A stretch of DNA of 64,000 nt from Vulcaniibacterium gelatinicum (GCF_008033445.1 NZ_VNKO01000008.1:1-64000), one strand, 5' to 3'. Numbered from the stretch's first letter, positions 45,256 through 54,011 are shown. A program made the numbers and translations. The notes: generated by a model from the sequence alone, not told the origin.

Positions 45256-46620
45256 TCAACGGCCCGCCTCCTCCCGCACCAGCGCCAGCAGCCGGTCCCG
45301 CGGCAGCTTGCCGGTCTCGTTGCGCGGCAGGCGCGGCACCAGGCGCAGCGGCCGCGGCAGGAACACCGGATCCAGCGCGCGCCGCAGCGCGGCCAGGATC
45401 GCGGCCTCGTCCAGGGTCGGCGCCACCGCGAGCGCGGCGATACGGCGCACGCCGTGCGCGTCGGGCGCATCGAGCTGGAACACCACGCCGTCCTCCACGC
45501 CCGGGATCGCCAGCAGCCTGCGGGTCATGTCGCCGAGCGAACCGCGCTTGCCGGCGATCTCGATCAGGTCGGTGTTGCGCCCGCACAGGCGGAAGCGGCC
45601 GTCGGCCAGCAGCTCGACCACGTCCGCCAGCGTGCGCGGCGCCGGCAGGTGCGGCGCCTGCACCAGGGTGCCGTCCGGCTGCGGCGTCAGGCGCACGCCG
45701 GGCAGCGGCGTCCAGGCCTGCGCGCAGGCGGTGCGGCGGCGCGCGATCACGCAGGTCTCGGTGGAGCCGAACAGCTCGCGCACCTCGCAGCCGTAGCGCG
45801 CCTCGGCCTGCGCGGCCAGCTCCGGCGCGAGCGGCGCGGTGGCCGAGACGATGCCCGCCAGCGGCGGCAGCGCCACGCCCGAGTGCAGCAGCGCGCGCAG
45901 GTGCACCGGCGTGGTCACCAGCAGCCGCGGCGCCTCGGCGTGGGCCAGCGCGCAGGCCACGTCCTCGGGGAAGAACGGCCGTCCGGCGTGCACCGCCGCC
46001 TCCGCCAGCAGCGGCAGCAGCACCGACATCTCCATCCCGTACATGTGCTGCGGCGGCACCGTCGCGACCACGCGCACGCCGCCCGGGGCGGGCGCCCACA
46101 GGTCGGCGAGCGCGGCCAGGTTCTGCGCGGTGCTGCGGGCGAAGCCACCCCAGGTCTTGGGGTTCGGCTGCGGCCGCCCGGTGCTGCCGGAGGTGAAGCC
46201 GATCGCCACCGTCGCCGCCGGATCCAGCAGCGGCACCTCGCCCGGCAATTCGGGCAAGCGCTCGCGCAGCTGCCAGCAGCGCGGCGGCGCGGGCGCGAGC
46301 GCGACGTCAGTGACGCACAGGCTGCCCGGATACTGCGCCAGCACCTCGTCCACCACCGCCGGTGCGCGCGAGGGCGGCAGCAGGTTGACCTGGCCGCGCG
46401 CGGCGATCGCGCAGAACGCGACCAGGAACCGGTACCGGTCCTCGCACAGGTTGACCGCGTGGGTGCCGGGCGGCAGCGCCGCCGCCACGCCGCGCACCTG
46501 GGCCAGGAACCGCGCCAGCGGCACCTCGCCGCGGGCATCGAACGCGATCGCGCGCTCCTGCGCCCCCCGCGCCACCGGCGCGGTGGCGCCGTCGCGTTCG
46601 CTGCCGATGACTGCCGACAT
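45256..46620 (-). CDS. ApeH-like AMP-dependent ligase for the aryl starter
   Basis: The 454-residue adenylating enzyme is shorter than usual acyl-CoA synthetases and typical of aryl polyene ligases. The phosphate loop reads IGFTSGSTGRPQPNPKTW; ELFGSTETCVIARRR and FRLCGRNTDLIEIAGKRGSL follow, and the catalytic Lys is in NETGKLPRDRL near the C-terminus. It should activate 3- or 4-hydroxybenzoate and load it on the ACP. It lies about 9 kb from the main cluster, divergent from the phosphopantetheinyl transferase gene, forming a satellite locus. Confidence 0.88.
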   Translation of the reverse strand: MSAVIGSERDGATAPVARGAQERAIAFDARGEVPLARFLAQVRGVAAALPPGTHAVNLCEDRYRFLVAFCAIAARGQVNLLPPSRAPAVVDEVLAQYPGSLCVTDVALAPAPPRCWQLRERLPELPGEVPLLDPAATVAIGFTSGSTGRPQPNPKTWGGFARSTAQNLAALADLWAPAPGGVRVVATVPPQHMYGMEMSVLLPLLAEAAVHAGRPFFPEDVACALAHAEAPRLLVTTPVHLRALLHSGVALPPLAGIVSATAPLAPELAAQAEARYGCEVRELFGSTETCVIARRRTACAQAWTPLPGVRLTPQPDGTLVQAPHLPAPRTLADVVELLADGRFRLCGRNTDLIEIAGKRGSLGDMTRRLLAIPGVEDGVVFQLDAPDAHGVRRIAALAVAPTLDEAAILAALRRALDPVFLPRPLRLVPRLPRNETGKLPRDRLLALVREEAGR

Positions 46621-46707
46621 GCCGGTAACGGTCTCCTGCGGCTTGGCCGCGTGCCCGGCGCGTACTTTACGCTGCGCTCCCCGCCCCGCGCAGAGGCCAT
46701 TCCGCCC

Positions 46708-47280
46708 ATGCCCGCGCCCCCGCCGCCACGCTGGACCTGGCAGCCGCACCTCCGCGGGCAGGCCGCCGAACCGCGCGTGCGCGCCTGGCTCGCGGCCGAA
46801 CTGGGCTGCCCGGCCGAGGCCGTGGCCTTCGTCCGCGACCGCCACGGCCGCCCGCAACTGCAGCCGCCGCTGCGGCGCCACGACGCCAGCTGGAGCCACA
46901 GCGGCGAGGGCCTGCTGATCGCCCTCGGCGAGGACGCTCGGATCGGCGCCGACCTCGAGCGGATCCGCCCCCGCCCGCGCGCCGGGGAACTGGCGGCGCG
47001 CTTCTTCCACACCGCGGAGGCGGCCTGGCTGGCCGCGCTGGCGGAGCCCGAGCGCACCCTTGCCTTCGTCCGCCTGTGGTGCGCGAAGGAGGCGGTGCTC
47101 AAGGCCCACGGCCGCGGCCTGGCCTTCGGCCTGCACCGGCTGCGCTTCACCGAACACGCCGGCGCCCTGCGCCTGGCCGACTGCGACCCGACCCTGGGCC
47201 CGGCCGAGGCCTGGCGCCTGCACGAGTTCGAACCGCACCCCGGCTACCGCGCCGCGCTGGCCTGGCGGGCGCGCGGCTGA
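46708..47280 (+). CDS. 4'-phosphopantetheinyl transferase
   Basis: A 190-residue Sfp/AcpT-like enzyme. Motifs: SWSHSGEGLLIAL, the metal-binding RIGADLERIRPR and WCAKEAVLKAHGRGLAFGL. It attaches phosphopantetheine from CoA to carrier proteins; its position beside the aryl ligase suggests the aryl polyene ACP (34203) as substrate. The ATG at 46708 is the first in-frame codon after the divergent promoter region. Confidence 0.92.
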   Translation: MPAPPPPRWTWQPHLRGQAAEPRVRAWLAAELGCPAEAVAFVRDRHGRPQLQPPLRRHDASWSHSGEGLLIALGEDARIGADLERIRPRPRAGELAARFFHTAEAAWLAALAEPERTLAFVRLWCAKEAVLKAHGRGLAFGLHRLRFTEHAGALRLADCDPTLGPAEAWRLHEFEPHPGYRAALAWRARG

Positions 47281-47307
47281 GGCCGCGGCCGGCGCGCGGC
47301 CGCCCGG

Positions 47308-47313
47308 CATACT
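47308..47313 (+). promoter_or_regulatory. -10 box CATACT of rsmG, leaderless type
   Basis: CATACT-GGTGCG-ATG. A GC-rich hairpin precedes it (about 47281-47302), possibly the 3' end of the transferase mRNA. Confidence 0.45.
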
Positions 47314-47319
47314 GGTGCG

Positions 47320-47970
47320 ATGACCATCGCCGCCCCCACCCTGCCCCCCGCCGTCGCCGCCGAACTCGAGGCCGGCCTGCGCGCGCTCGGCCTGGAGCCC
47401 GCGCACGCGCCGAAGCTGCTGGCCTACCTGGCGCTGCTCGCGCAGTGGAACCGCACCTACAACCTGACCGCGGTGCGCGAGGTGGGCGAGATGGTGTCCC
47501 GGCACCTGCTCGACTCGCTGGCCCTGCACCCGCACCTGGACGGCATCGGGACGCTCGCCGACCTGGGCACCGGGCCCGGCCTGCCCGGGATCCCGCTGGC
47601 GATCGTGCGCCCGCAGCTGCGGGTGACGCTGGTGGAGAGCAACGGCAAGAAGGCGCGCTTCCTGCGCGAGGCGGTGCGCCGGCTGGGCCTGGCCAACGCC
47701 GAGGTGGCCGAGACCCGGATCGAGGCGCTCGACCGGCCCGGCCAGTACGACGCCATCACCGCCCGCGCCCTGGCCACGCTCGGCCAGATCCTGGCCCTGG
47801 GCGGCCACCTGCTGAAGCCGGAGGGCCGGCTGCTGGCGATGAAGGGCGCGCGCCCGGACGAGGAACTGGCGGCGCTGCCGCCGGGCTGGCGGGTGGAGCG
47901 GGTGCAGCCCCTGGCCGTGCCCGGGCTGGACGCCGAGCGGCACCTGGTGGTGATCGCGCGCGCGGCCTGA
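47320..47970 (+). CDS. rsmG: 16S rRNA (guanine-527 N7) methyltransferase
   Basis: A 216-residue class I methyltransferase (GidB). The N-terminal helical part has [20 protein letters not shown]; the SAM site is [20 protein letters not shown], followed by [14 protein letters not shown] and [11 protein letters not shown]. It methylates G527 of 16S rRNA. The rsmG-parA-parB order seen here is conserved near replication origins in many bacteria, so the window probably holds an origin-proximal marker, although no dnaA box cluster was seen. Confidence 0.96.
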   Translation: MTIAAPTLPPAVAAELEAGLRALGLEPAHAPKLLAYLALLAQWNRTYNLTAVREVGEMVSRHLLDSLALHPHLDGIGTLADLGTGPGLPGIPLAIVRPQLRVTLVESNGKKARFLREAVRRLGLANAEVAETRIEALDRPGQYDAITARALATLGQILALGGHLLKPEGRLLAMKGARPDEELAALPPGWRVERVQPLAVPGLDAERHLVVIARAA

Positions 47971-48002
47971 GCCCCATTCCGGCAGCGGCGACCGGCTGCG
48001 GG

Positions 48003-48008
48003 CATAAT
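48003..48008 (+). promoter_or_regulatory. -10 box CATAAT for parA
   Basis: CATAAT lies about 52 bases before the parA GTG, giving a leader of about 45 nt that contains GAGGGGACGG about 10 bases from the start. Confidence 0.4.
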
Positions 48009-48060
48009 CCCCGGTCCGGCCGCGCGCGCCGGGCTTTCCTTTCGAGGGGACGGACGAGCC

Positions 48061-48882
48061 GTGACGGCCCGCATCATCGCCATCGCCAACCAGAAGGGTG
48101 GCGTCGGCAAGACCACCACCGCGGTCAACCTGGCCGCCGCGCTCGCGGCCACGCCGCAGCGCGTGCTGCTGGTGGACCTGGATCCGCAGGGCAACGCGAC
48201 CATGGGCAGCGGGGTGGACAAGCGCGAGCTGCGCGCCTCGACCACCGACGTGCTGCTGGAGGAGATCCACGCGCGCGACGCGATCGTGAAGACCCCGGAA
48301 GGCCACGACCTGCTGCCCGGCAACATCGACCTGACCGCGGCCGAGATCGAGCTGATGGACGAGGAGGGCCGCGAGCAGCGGCTCAAGCGCGCGCTCGACC
48401 CGCTGCGCGACCAGTACGACTTCATCCTGATCGACTGCCCGCCGGCGCTGTCGCTGCTGACCCTGAACGCGCTCACCGCCGCCGACAGCGTGCTGGTGCC
48501 GATGCAGTGCGAGTACTACGCGCTGGAGGGCCTGACCGCGCTGCTGGAGACGATCGAGGCGCTGAAGCGGCGCCTGAACCCGGCGCTGGAGGTCGAGGGC
48601 GTGCTGCGCACCATGTTCGACGTGCGCAACAACCTCGCCAACGCGGTCTCGGCCGAGCTGACCGCCCACTTCGGCGAGCGCGTGTTCCGCACCGTGGTGC
48701 CGCGCAACGTGCGCCTGGCCGAGGCGCCCAGCCACGGCCAGAGCATCATCGCCTACGACCGCGCCAGCCGCGGCGGCGTGGCCTATCTGGGCCTGGCCGG
48801 CGAGGTGCTGCGCCGGCACCGCGAACGTCTCGCCCGCGACGCACGGCCCGCGGGCGCTCCCACCGAGACCATCGCCACATGA
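48061..48882 (+). CDS. parA: Chromosome partitioning ATPase ParA
   Basis: A 273-residue Walker ATPase with the deviant Walker A motif IANQKGGVGKTTTAVNLA, VLLVDLDPQGNATMG, the Walker B IDCPPALSLLTLNAL and NVRLAEAPSHGQS. It has no N-terminal DNA-binding extension, so it is the chromosomal (Soj) type. The start is GTG with GAGGGG upstream. ATP-dependent DNA binding moves ParB-parS complexes. The stop overlaps the parB start (ATGA). Confidence 0.97.
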   Translation: MTARIIAIANQKGGVGKTTTAVNLAAALAATPQRVLLVDLDPQGNATMGSGVDKRELRASTTDVLLEEIHARDAIVKTPEGHDLLPGNIDLTAAEIELMDEEGREQRLKRALDPLRDQYDFILIDCPPALSLLTLNALTAADSVLVPMQCEYYALEGLTALLETIEALKRRLNPALEVEGVLRTMFDVRNNLANAVSAELTAHFGERVFRTVVPRNVRLAEAPSHGQSIIAYDRASRGGVAYLGLAGEVLRRHRERLARDARPAGAPTETIAT

Positions 48883-49805
48883 GTTCGATGAAGAAGCGCG
48901 GCCTCGGCCGAGGCCTGGAAGCCCTGCTCGGCCCGAAGGCGGCCGCGGAAGTCCCGCCGCTCGAGCCGCAGCCGGGCGAAACCCTGCGCAAGCTGCCGAT
49001 AGACCGGCTGCAGCCGGGCCGCTACCAGCCGCGCACCGGCATGGACCCGCACAAGCTCGGCGAGCTGGCCGAGTCCATCCGCGCCCAGGGCGTGATCCAG
49101 CCGATCGTGGTGCGCGAGCTGCCGCCGGACGAACCCGGCGCCGCGCCGCGCTACGAGATCATCGCCGGCGAGCGCCGCTGGCGCGCCTCGCGCCAGGCCG
49201 GGCTGACCGAGATCCCCGCGGTCGTGCGCGAGGTGGACGACCACGCCGTGATCGCGATGGCGCTGATCGAGAACATCCAGCGCGAGGACCTCAACCCGCT
49301 CGAGGAAGCGCAGGCGCTGCAGCGCCTGATTGACGAGTTCGACCTGACCCACGCCCAGGCCGCCGAGGCGGTGGGCCGCTCGCGCGCGGCGGTGTCGAAC
49401 CTGCTGCGCCTGCTCGAGCTGCCGCCGGAGATCCGCGCGCTGGTGGAGACGCGCACCCTGGAGATGGGCCACGCGCGCGCGCTGCTCACCCTCGCCCCGC
49501 AGGCCGCGATCGCGCTCGCGCGCCAGGCCGCCGAGCAGGGCTGGTCGGTGCGCGAGGTCGAGCACCGGGTGCAGCAGCTCACCTCCGGCCAGGTGCCCGG
49601 CGCGGTCAACGCGAAGAAGCCCAAGCCCGCGCGCACCCGCCCGCAGGCCGACATCGCCACGCTCGAGCGCGAGCTGTCGGAGACCCTCGGCACCCGGGTC
49701 AACGTGCTGCACGGCCGCGGCGGCAAGGGCCGGCTGGTGATCCACTACGCCGATCTCGACGCGCTCGAAGGCGTGCTCGAGCGGCTGCGCGGCCGGGTCG
49801 AATAG
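48879..49805 (+). CDS. parB: Chromosome partitioning protein ParB
   Basis: A 308-residue ParB: basic N-terminus KKRGLGRGLEALLG (ParA-contacting), CTP-binding domain with YQPRTGMDPHKLGELAESIR, IIAGERRWRASRQAGL and MALIENIQREDLNPLEEAQAL, then the parS-binding helix-turn-helix THAQAAEAVGRSRAAVSNLL (about residues 155-175) and a C-terminal dimer domain LVIHYADLDALEGVLERL. No parS (TGTTTCACGTGAAACA-like) site was noticed in this window. Confidence 0.97.
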   Translation: MSSMKKRGLGRGLEALLGPKAAAEVPPLEPQPGETLRKLPIDRLQPGRYQPRTGMDPHKLGELAESIRAQGVIQPIVVRELPPDEPGAAPRYEIIAGERRWRASRQAGLTEIPAVVREVDDHAVIAMALIENIQREDLNPLEEAQALQRLIDEFDLTHAQAAEAVGRSRAAVSNLLRLLELPPEIRALVETRTLEMGHARALLTLAPQAAIALARQAAEQGWSVREVEHRVQQLTSGQVPGAVNAKKPKPARTRPQADIATLERELSETLGTRVNVLHGRGGKGRLVIHYADLDALEGVLERLRGRVE

Positions 49806-49826
49806 CGCGCGTTCCCGCCGCGGCGG

Positions 49827-49832
49827 GATAAT
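49827..49832 (+). promoter_or_regulatory. -10 box GATAAT of the epimerase gene, leaderless type
   Basis: GATAAT-GGCGCTC-ATG(49840). An earlier ATG at 49831 overlaps the box itself and could not be in the mRNA, which decides the start. Confidence 0.5.
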
Positions 49833-49839
49833 GGCGCTC

Positions 49840-50805
49840 ATGGCCATTCTCGTCACCGGCGCGGCCGGCTTCATCGGCGCCCACGTCTGCCGCGCGCTGC
49901 ACGCGCGCGGCGAGGCGGTCGTGGGCCTGGACAACTACAACGACTACTACGACCCGCGGCTCAAGCGCGACCGGGTCGCGGCGCTGTGCCCGGAGGTGGA
50001 GATCCGTGCGCTCGACCTGGGCGACCGCGAGGGCCTGGCGGCGCTGTTCGACGCGGTGCGCCCGGCGCGCGTGATCCATCTGGCCGCGCAGGCGGGGGTG
50101 CGCTACTCGCTGCACCATCCGCACGCCTACGTGCACAGCAACCTGGTCGGCTTCGTCAACCTGCTGGAGCTGTGCCGGCACCGCGGCGTGCAGCACCTGG
50201 TCTATGCCAGCTCCTCCTCGGTGTACGGCGACTCGGCGGTGCCGCCGTTCTCCGAGGACCAGCGCGTGGACAAGCCGCGCTCGCTGTACGCGGCGACCAA
50301 GATCGCCAACGAGCTGATGGCCCACACCTACGCGCACCTGTACGGCCTGCGCGCCACCGGGCTGCGCTTCTTCACCGTGTACGGGCCGTGGGGGCGGCCG
50401 GACATGGCGCCGCTGCTGTTCGCGCGCGCGGTGCTGGCCGGGCGCCCGATCGAGGTGTTCAACCACGGCCGGATGCGGCGCGACTTCACCTTCATCGGCG
50501 ACATCGTGGCCGGGGTGCTGGGCGCGCTGGACCGTGCGGTGGACGAGGACCCGCCGCATGCGGTGTTCAACCTCGGCAACCACACCCCGGTGGAACTCGA
50601 GCGCTTCATCGCGGTCATCGAACAGGCCGCCGGGCGTCCGGCGCGGAAGGTCTACCAGGACATGCAGCCAGGCGACATGATCGAGACCATGGCCGACACC
50701 ACCCGCGCCCACGCCGCGTTCGGCTTCACCCCCAGCACCCCGATCGAGGCCGGCCTGCCGCAGGTGGTGGCCTGGTGCCGCGACTATTTCGGAGCCGACG
50801 CGTGA
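49840..50805 (+). CDS. NAD-dependent sugar epimerase (UDP-glucuronate 4-epimerase-like)
   Basis: The 321-residue extended SDR has the NAD site ILVTGAAGFIGAHVCRAL, GLDNYNDYYDPRLKRDRV (typical of UDP-glucuronate/galacturonate epimerases), HLAAQAGVRYSL, the catalytic YASSSSVYG and YAATK (Tyr, Lys), and RFFTVYGPWGRPDMA. It probably supplies an epimerised nucleotide sugar for surface polysaccharide or lipid A modification. It overlaps the glycosyltransferase gene by four bases (GTGA), and a LAB_N gene follows, which suggests a small envelope-sugar operon. Confidence 0.93.
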   Translation: MAILVTGAAGFIGAHVCRALHARGEAVVGLDNYNDYYDPRLKRDRVAALCPEVEIRALDLGDREGLAALFDAVRPARVIHLAAQAGVRYSLHHPHAYVHSNLVGFVNLLELCRHRGVQHLVYASSSSVYGDSAVPPFSEDQRVDKPRSLYAATKIANELMAHTYAHLYGLRATGLRFFTVYGPWGRPDMAPLLFARAVLAGRPIEVFNHGRMRRDFTFIGDIVAGVLGALDRAVDEDPPHAVFNLGNHTPVELERFIAVIEQAAGRPARKVYQDMQPGDMIETMADTTRAHAAFGFTPSTPIEAGLPQVVAWCRDYFGADA

Positions 50806-51527
50806 GCACGCCGCAACTGTCCGTCGTGGTGCCGGTGTTCAACGAGCAGGACAACGTCGCGCCGCTGGTGCGCGAGATCGTCGCCGCCTTGCGCGGGCGT
50901 CTGCCGTTCGAGATCGTGTTCGTGGACGACGCCTCGCGCGACGGCACGCTGGCGGCGCTGCGCGCGCTGAAGGCGGAAGTGCCGGAACTGCGCGTGCTGC
51001 GCCACCTGCACCAGAGCGGGCAGAGCACCGCGATCCGCACCGGGGTGAAGGCGGCGCGCGCGCCGTGGATCGCCACCCTCGACGGCGACGGCCAGAACGA
51101 CCCCGCCGACATCCCGAAGCTGCTGGTCGCGCGCGACGCCGCCGACGGGCAGATCAAGCTGTTCGCCGGCTGGCGCGTGCAGCGCAAGGATTCTGGCAGC
51201 AAGCGCTGGGCCTCGCGGATCGCCAACGCGATCCGAGCGCGGATGCTGCGCGACGCCACCCCCGACACCGGCTGCGGGATCAAGCTGTTCGAGCGCGAGG
51301 CGTTCCTCGACCTGCCCTACTTCGACCACATGCACCGCTACCTGCCGGCGCTGATGCAGCGCGCGGGCTGGAAGACGCTGAGCGTGCCGGTGCACCACCG
51401 CCCGCGCGCGGCCGGCGTGTCGAAGTACGACAACCTGCAGCGGGCGCTGGTCGGCATCCGCGACCTGCTCGGGGTGGCGTGGCTGATCGCGCGCAGCCGG
51501 CGCACGCCGGTCGAGGAACTCGCGTAA
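50802..51527 (+). CDS. Family 2 glycosyltransferase, dolichyl/undecaprenyl-phosphate sugar type
   Basis: A 241-residue GT-A enzyme: LSVVVPVFNEQDNVAPLVRE, IVFVDDASRDGTLAAL, the metal site LDGDGQNDPADIP and DTGCGIKLFEREAFLDLPYF. Unlike ArnC it has no C-terminal membrane pair, resembling the soluble DPM-synthase-like group. It would charge a lipid phosphate with the sugar made by the epimerase. The GTG start overlaps the epimerase stop. Confidence 0.92.
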   Translation: MSTPQLSVVVPVFNEQDNVAPLVREIVAALRGRLPFEIVFVDDASRDGTLAALRALKAEVPELRVLRHLHQSGQSTAIRTGVKAARAPWIATLDGDGQNDPADIPKLLVARDAADGQIKLFAGWRVQRKDSGSKRWASRIANAIRARMLRDATPDTGCGIKLFEREAFLDLPYFDHMHRYLPALMQRAGWKTLSVPVHHRPRAAGVSKYDNLQRALVGIRDLLGVAWLIARSRRTPVEELA

Positions 51528-51621
51528 CCGGGTTCCGGCGGCGCGCGGACCCCGGCACGCTTCCGGTATCTTGCCGTTTCCGCGCATCGCTCCGCGCCCG
51601 CCCGCACCAGGCCATCCCGCC

Positions 51622-51960
51622 ATGCCCGCCGACTTCATGAACACCCCGATCGCCTGGCTGGAATGGACCGGCGTGCACATGTCACCGTGGAAGCTCATCG
51701 GCCTGACCGGGGCGCTGCTGTTCGGCGGCCGCTGGGTGGTGCAGTTCTTCGCCTCGCGCCGCCATGGCAAACCGGTGATCCCGCGCGCATTCTGGTACAT
51801 GAGCATCGCCGGCAGCCTGATGGCGCTGAGCTACTTCATCTTCGGCAAGAACGACGCGGTGGGCGTGCTGCAGAACCTGTTCCCCACCTTCACCGCCGCC
51901 TACAGCCTGTACCTCGACATCAAGCACCGCGGCTGGCACCGCGACCGGGCCAGTCACTGA
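51622..51960 (+). CDS. Lipid-A-disaccharide-synthase N-terminal-like (LAB_N) membrane protein
   Basis: A 112-residue protein with three membrane segments (KLIGLTGALLFGGRWVVQFF, AFWYMSIAGSLMALSYFIFG, VLQNLFPTFTAAYSLYLDI), the LAB_N domain. Such proteins occur alone beside sugar-phosphate glycosyltransferase genes, as here, and are thought to take part in lipid-linked sugar transfer or flipping; the exact role is unknown. The ATG at 51622 is preferred; an upstream ATG at 51571 gives a proline-rich extension. Confidence 0.85.
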   Translation: MPADFMNTPIAWLEWTGVHMSPWKLIGLTGALLFGGRWVVQFFASRRHGKPVIPRAFWYMSIAGSLMALSYFIFGKNDAVGVLQNLFPTFTAAYSLYLDIKHRGWHRDRASH

Positions 51961-52016
51961 CCCCCCCACATTGAGCTCCTCCCGCTTGCCGTGGGCAGGG
52001 TGCCGCCGCGTTCGAC

Positions 52017-52129
52017 GTGGGGGTTCATCGCTCCGGCGGGGGCGCCGGTATGCCTGGGGTGGGGGTCGCGTCAAGCCGGCCATGAATGGCCGGCGCGCGA
52101 GTCAGGGCAGGAAGCCCTGACCGAGCGTA
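52017..52129 (+). repeat. Dispersed modular repeat, copy 3 (short)
   Basis: Module A start (TTCATCGCTCCGGCGGGGGC) is fused directly to module C with both stems: CCGGCCAT/ATGGCCGG (52076-52093, loop GA) and GTCAGGGC/GCCCTGAC (52101-52121, loop AGGAA, differing from ACGAC in copies 1 and 2). It occupies the first half of the 400-bp gene-free gap before rpmB; the second half is the rpmB promoter and leader. Confidence 0.88.
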
Positions 52130-52176
52130 ACATCCAGCCCGGACCGCCCCCTTCGCCACCCCTGGGTGTGGATAAC

Positions 52177-52205
52177 TTGCCCGCCCCGCCCCCGCCCGGC
52201 ATAAT
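52177..52205 (+). promoter_or_regulatory. rpmB-rpmG promoter with long leader
   Basis: TTGCCC (52177-52182), 17-bp spacer, CATAAT (52200-52205). The start would be near 52212, leaving a leader of about 157 nt before rpmB. The leader can fold, for example CCGCG-CAG-CGCGG followed by TTTCC near 52275-52290, and could carry ribosomal-protein autoregulation. Confidence 0.6.
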
Positions 52206-52368
52206 GCGCGGCTCGCTGCGTCCTGGCCCCCCGGGCCCGGACCGGGCCGGAAGCACGGTTCCGCCCCCGTCCGCGCAGCGCGGTTTCCTCCCGCATCGTG
52301 CGCCACCCCGGGTGGCGGGGCCGCCGTCTCCCTGGCCAAGGGGGATCCCAAGACACCACGAGGTGCGT

Positions 52369-52605
52369 ATGTCCCGCGTCTGCCAAGTCACCGGCAAGCG
52401 CGTGCAGACCGGCAACAACGTCTCGCACGCCAACAACAAGACCCGCCGCCGTTTCCTCCCGAACCTGCACGAGCGCAAGTTCTGGGTCGCCAGCGAGAAC
52501 CGCTGGGTGAAGCTGCGCGTTTCCACCGCTGCCCTGCGCACCATTGACAAGAACGGCATTGACGCCGTGCTCGCCGACCTGCGCAAGCGCGGCGAGAAGA
52601 TCTGA
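52369..52605 (+). CDS. rpmB: 50S ribosomal protein L28
   Basis: At 78 residues it is the full family length. [20 protein letters not shown] and [20 protein letters not shown] are diagnostic. The zinc cysteines of some L28 proteins are absent except Cys5. ACGAGGTG upstream acts as Shine-Dalgarno sequence. rpmG follows 15 bases later. Confidence 0.98.
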   Translation: MSRVCQVTGKRVQTGNNVSHANNKTRRRFLPNLHERKFWVASENRWVKLRVSTAALRTIDKNGIDAVLADLRKRGEKI

Positions 52606-52620
52606 GGGAGGACCTGAGCC

Positions 52621-52785
52621 ATGGCATCCAAGCGCGACAAGATCCGGCTGATCTCCTCCGCGGGCACCGGCCACTTCTACACCACCGACAAGAACAAGAA
52701 GAACACGCCGAACAAGATGGAGATCAAGAAGTACGATCCCGTCGTCCGCAAGCACGTCGTCTACAAGGAAGGCAAGATCAAGTGA
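52621..52785 (+). CDS. rpmG: 50S ribosomal protein L33
   Basis: A 54-residue protein ([20 protein letters not shown], with [20 protein letters not shown] later) without the zinc-ribbon cysteines, thus the zinc-independent C-minus form. A GGGAGGA Shine-Dalgarno sequence lies between the rpmB stop and the ATG. It forms the usual rpmBG operon and is followed by a terminator. Confidence 0.98.
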   Translation: MASKRDKIRLISSAGTGHFYTTDKNKKNTPNKMEIKKYDPVVRKHVVYKEGKIK

Positions 52786-52838
52786 CCCGCGCGCAGCGCG
52801 GGGCATCCCGGCGCAAGCCGGGATCCGAGCCTCCTCCG

Positions 52839-52868
52839 AAGCCCGCCGCCCGGCGGGCTTCGCTTTTT
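52839..52868 (+). terminator. Rho-independent terminator of rpmBG
   Basis: A 10-bp stem AAGCCCGCCG/CGGCGGGCTT with a CC loop, followed by CGCTTTTT. A further hairpin (ATCCCGGC-GCAA-GCCGGGAT) precedes it at 52804-52823. This marks the end of the core-like sequence before the acquired block. Confidence 0.85.
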
Positions 52869-52967
52869 CCGGAAGCAAGACCTCCAGCAGTCTGTTGAAA
52901 CACGCCCTTCCGGGGCGGTTCACGGGGACATTGGGCGTGGAATCTTGTAAACGAATGCCGTACGAGT

Positions 52968-54011
52968 TCACTCTGCCAACCGCCACGCAATCGTTTCCTC
53001 GGCGCGCAGCGGCACGCCGGCTTCCTTTCCGAAACGCAGCTCCCCGGGCACGGTCCAGTCCTGGCGCTCCAGTGTGATGCGCCCCGTATTGCGCGGCAGC
53101 CCATAGAAATCGGGGCCGTGGAAACTGGCGAACGCCTCCAGCCGGTCGAGTGCGCCAGCCTGCTCGAAGGCCTCTGCATACAGTTCGATGGCGGCGTGCG
53201 CGGTGTAGATGCCGGCGCAACCGCAGGCCGACTCCTTGGCGCGGCGCGGGTGTGGCGCGCTGTCGGTGCCGAGGAAGAATTTCGGGTTGCCGCTGGTGGC
53301 GGCGGCAATCAGCGCCTGGCGGTGCGGCTCGCGCTTCAATACCGGCAGGCAGTAGGCGTGCGGGCGGATGCCGCCGGCGAACATCGCGTTGCGATTCAAC
53401 AATAAATGGTGCGCGGTGATGGTGGCGGCCACGTTGGGGCCGGCCCGCTCGACGAACGCGACCGCCTCGCGCGTGGTGATGTGCTCGAGCACCACCTTGA
53501 GGCGCGGAAAACGCTCGACGATGCGCTGCAGATGTCGCTCGATGAACACCGCCTCGCGGTCGAACACGTCGATCTCGGGATCGGTCACCTCGCCATGCAG
53601 CAGCAGCGGCAGGCCGGTCTCCTCCATGGCCGCGAACACCGCGTCGCAGCGCTCGAAATCGGTGACGCCAAATGAAGAGTTGGTTGTTGCGCCAACGAGA
53701 AAGGCTTCACCCACCGCGTGCACGAAACCGCTCGCCCTGGCCCGCAGGATCTCTTCAGGCGTGGTGTGGTCGGTGAGATAGAGCGTCATCAACGGCTCGA
53801 AGGCCATGCCCGCCGGCAGCGCTGCCAGGATGCGCGCGCGGTAGGCACGGGCATCAATCACCGTGCGCACGGGTGGATCGAGATTGGGCATGACCATGGC
53901 GCGCGCGAACCGCCGCGCGGTGTCGGGCAGGACCGCGGCCAGTGCATCACCGTCGCGCAGGTGCAGGTGCCAGTCGTCGGGGCGGGTGAGGGTCAGGCGT
54001 GCTGTGGCCAT
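52968..54011 (-). CDS. pyrC: Dihydroorotase with Glu in place of the carboxylated Lys
   Basis: PyrC closes N-carbamoyl-aspartate to dihydroorotate in pyrimidine synthesis. The 347-residue protein is of the E. coli class: [10 protein letters not shown] (first two His), [47 protein letters not shown] with the catalytic Asp. The usual AAKLYPAGATTNS reads [12 protein letters not shown]: residue 102, the carboxylated, metal-bridging lysine in E. coli, is Glu (codon GAA at 53706-53708). A Glu bridge works in some other amidohydrolases. It is the last gene of the minus-strand block, 10 bases after the DUF6671 gene. It is probably a second copy, but that cannot be tested here. Confidence 0.92.
   Translation of the reverse strand: MATARLTLTRPDDWHLHLRDGDALAAVLPDTARRFARAMVMPNLDPPVRTVIDARAYRARILAALPAGMAFEPLMTLYLTDHTTPEEILRARASGFVHAVGEAFLVGATTNSSFGVTDFERCDAVFAAMEETGLPLLLHGEVTDPEIDVFDREAVFIERHLQRIVERFPRLKVVLEHITTREAVAFVERAGPNVAATITAHHLLLNRNAMFAGGIRPHAYCLPVLKREPHRQALIAAATSGNPKFFLGTDSAPHPRRAKESACGCAGIYTAHAAIELYAEAFEQAGALDRLEAFASFHGPDFYGLPRNTGRITLERQDWTVPGELRFGKEAGVPLRAEETIAWRLAE

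Noticed and set aside
45256-48819. A 1187-codon frame extending the aryl ligase upstream
   Set aside because: The extension is antisense to the transferase gene, rsmG and parA; the ligase family N-terminus matches 46620.
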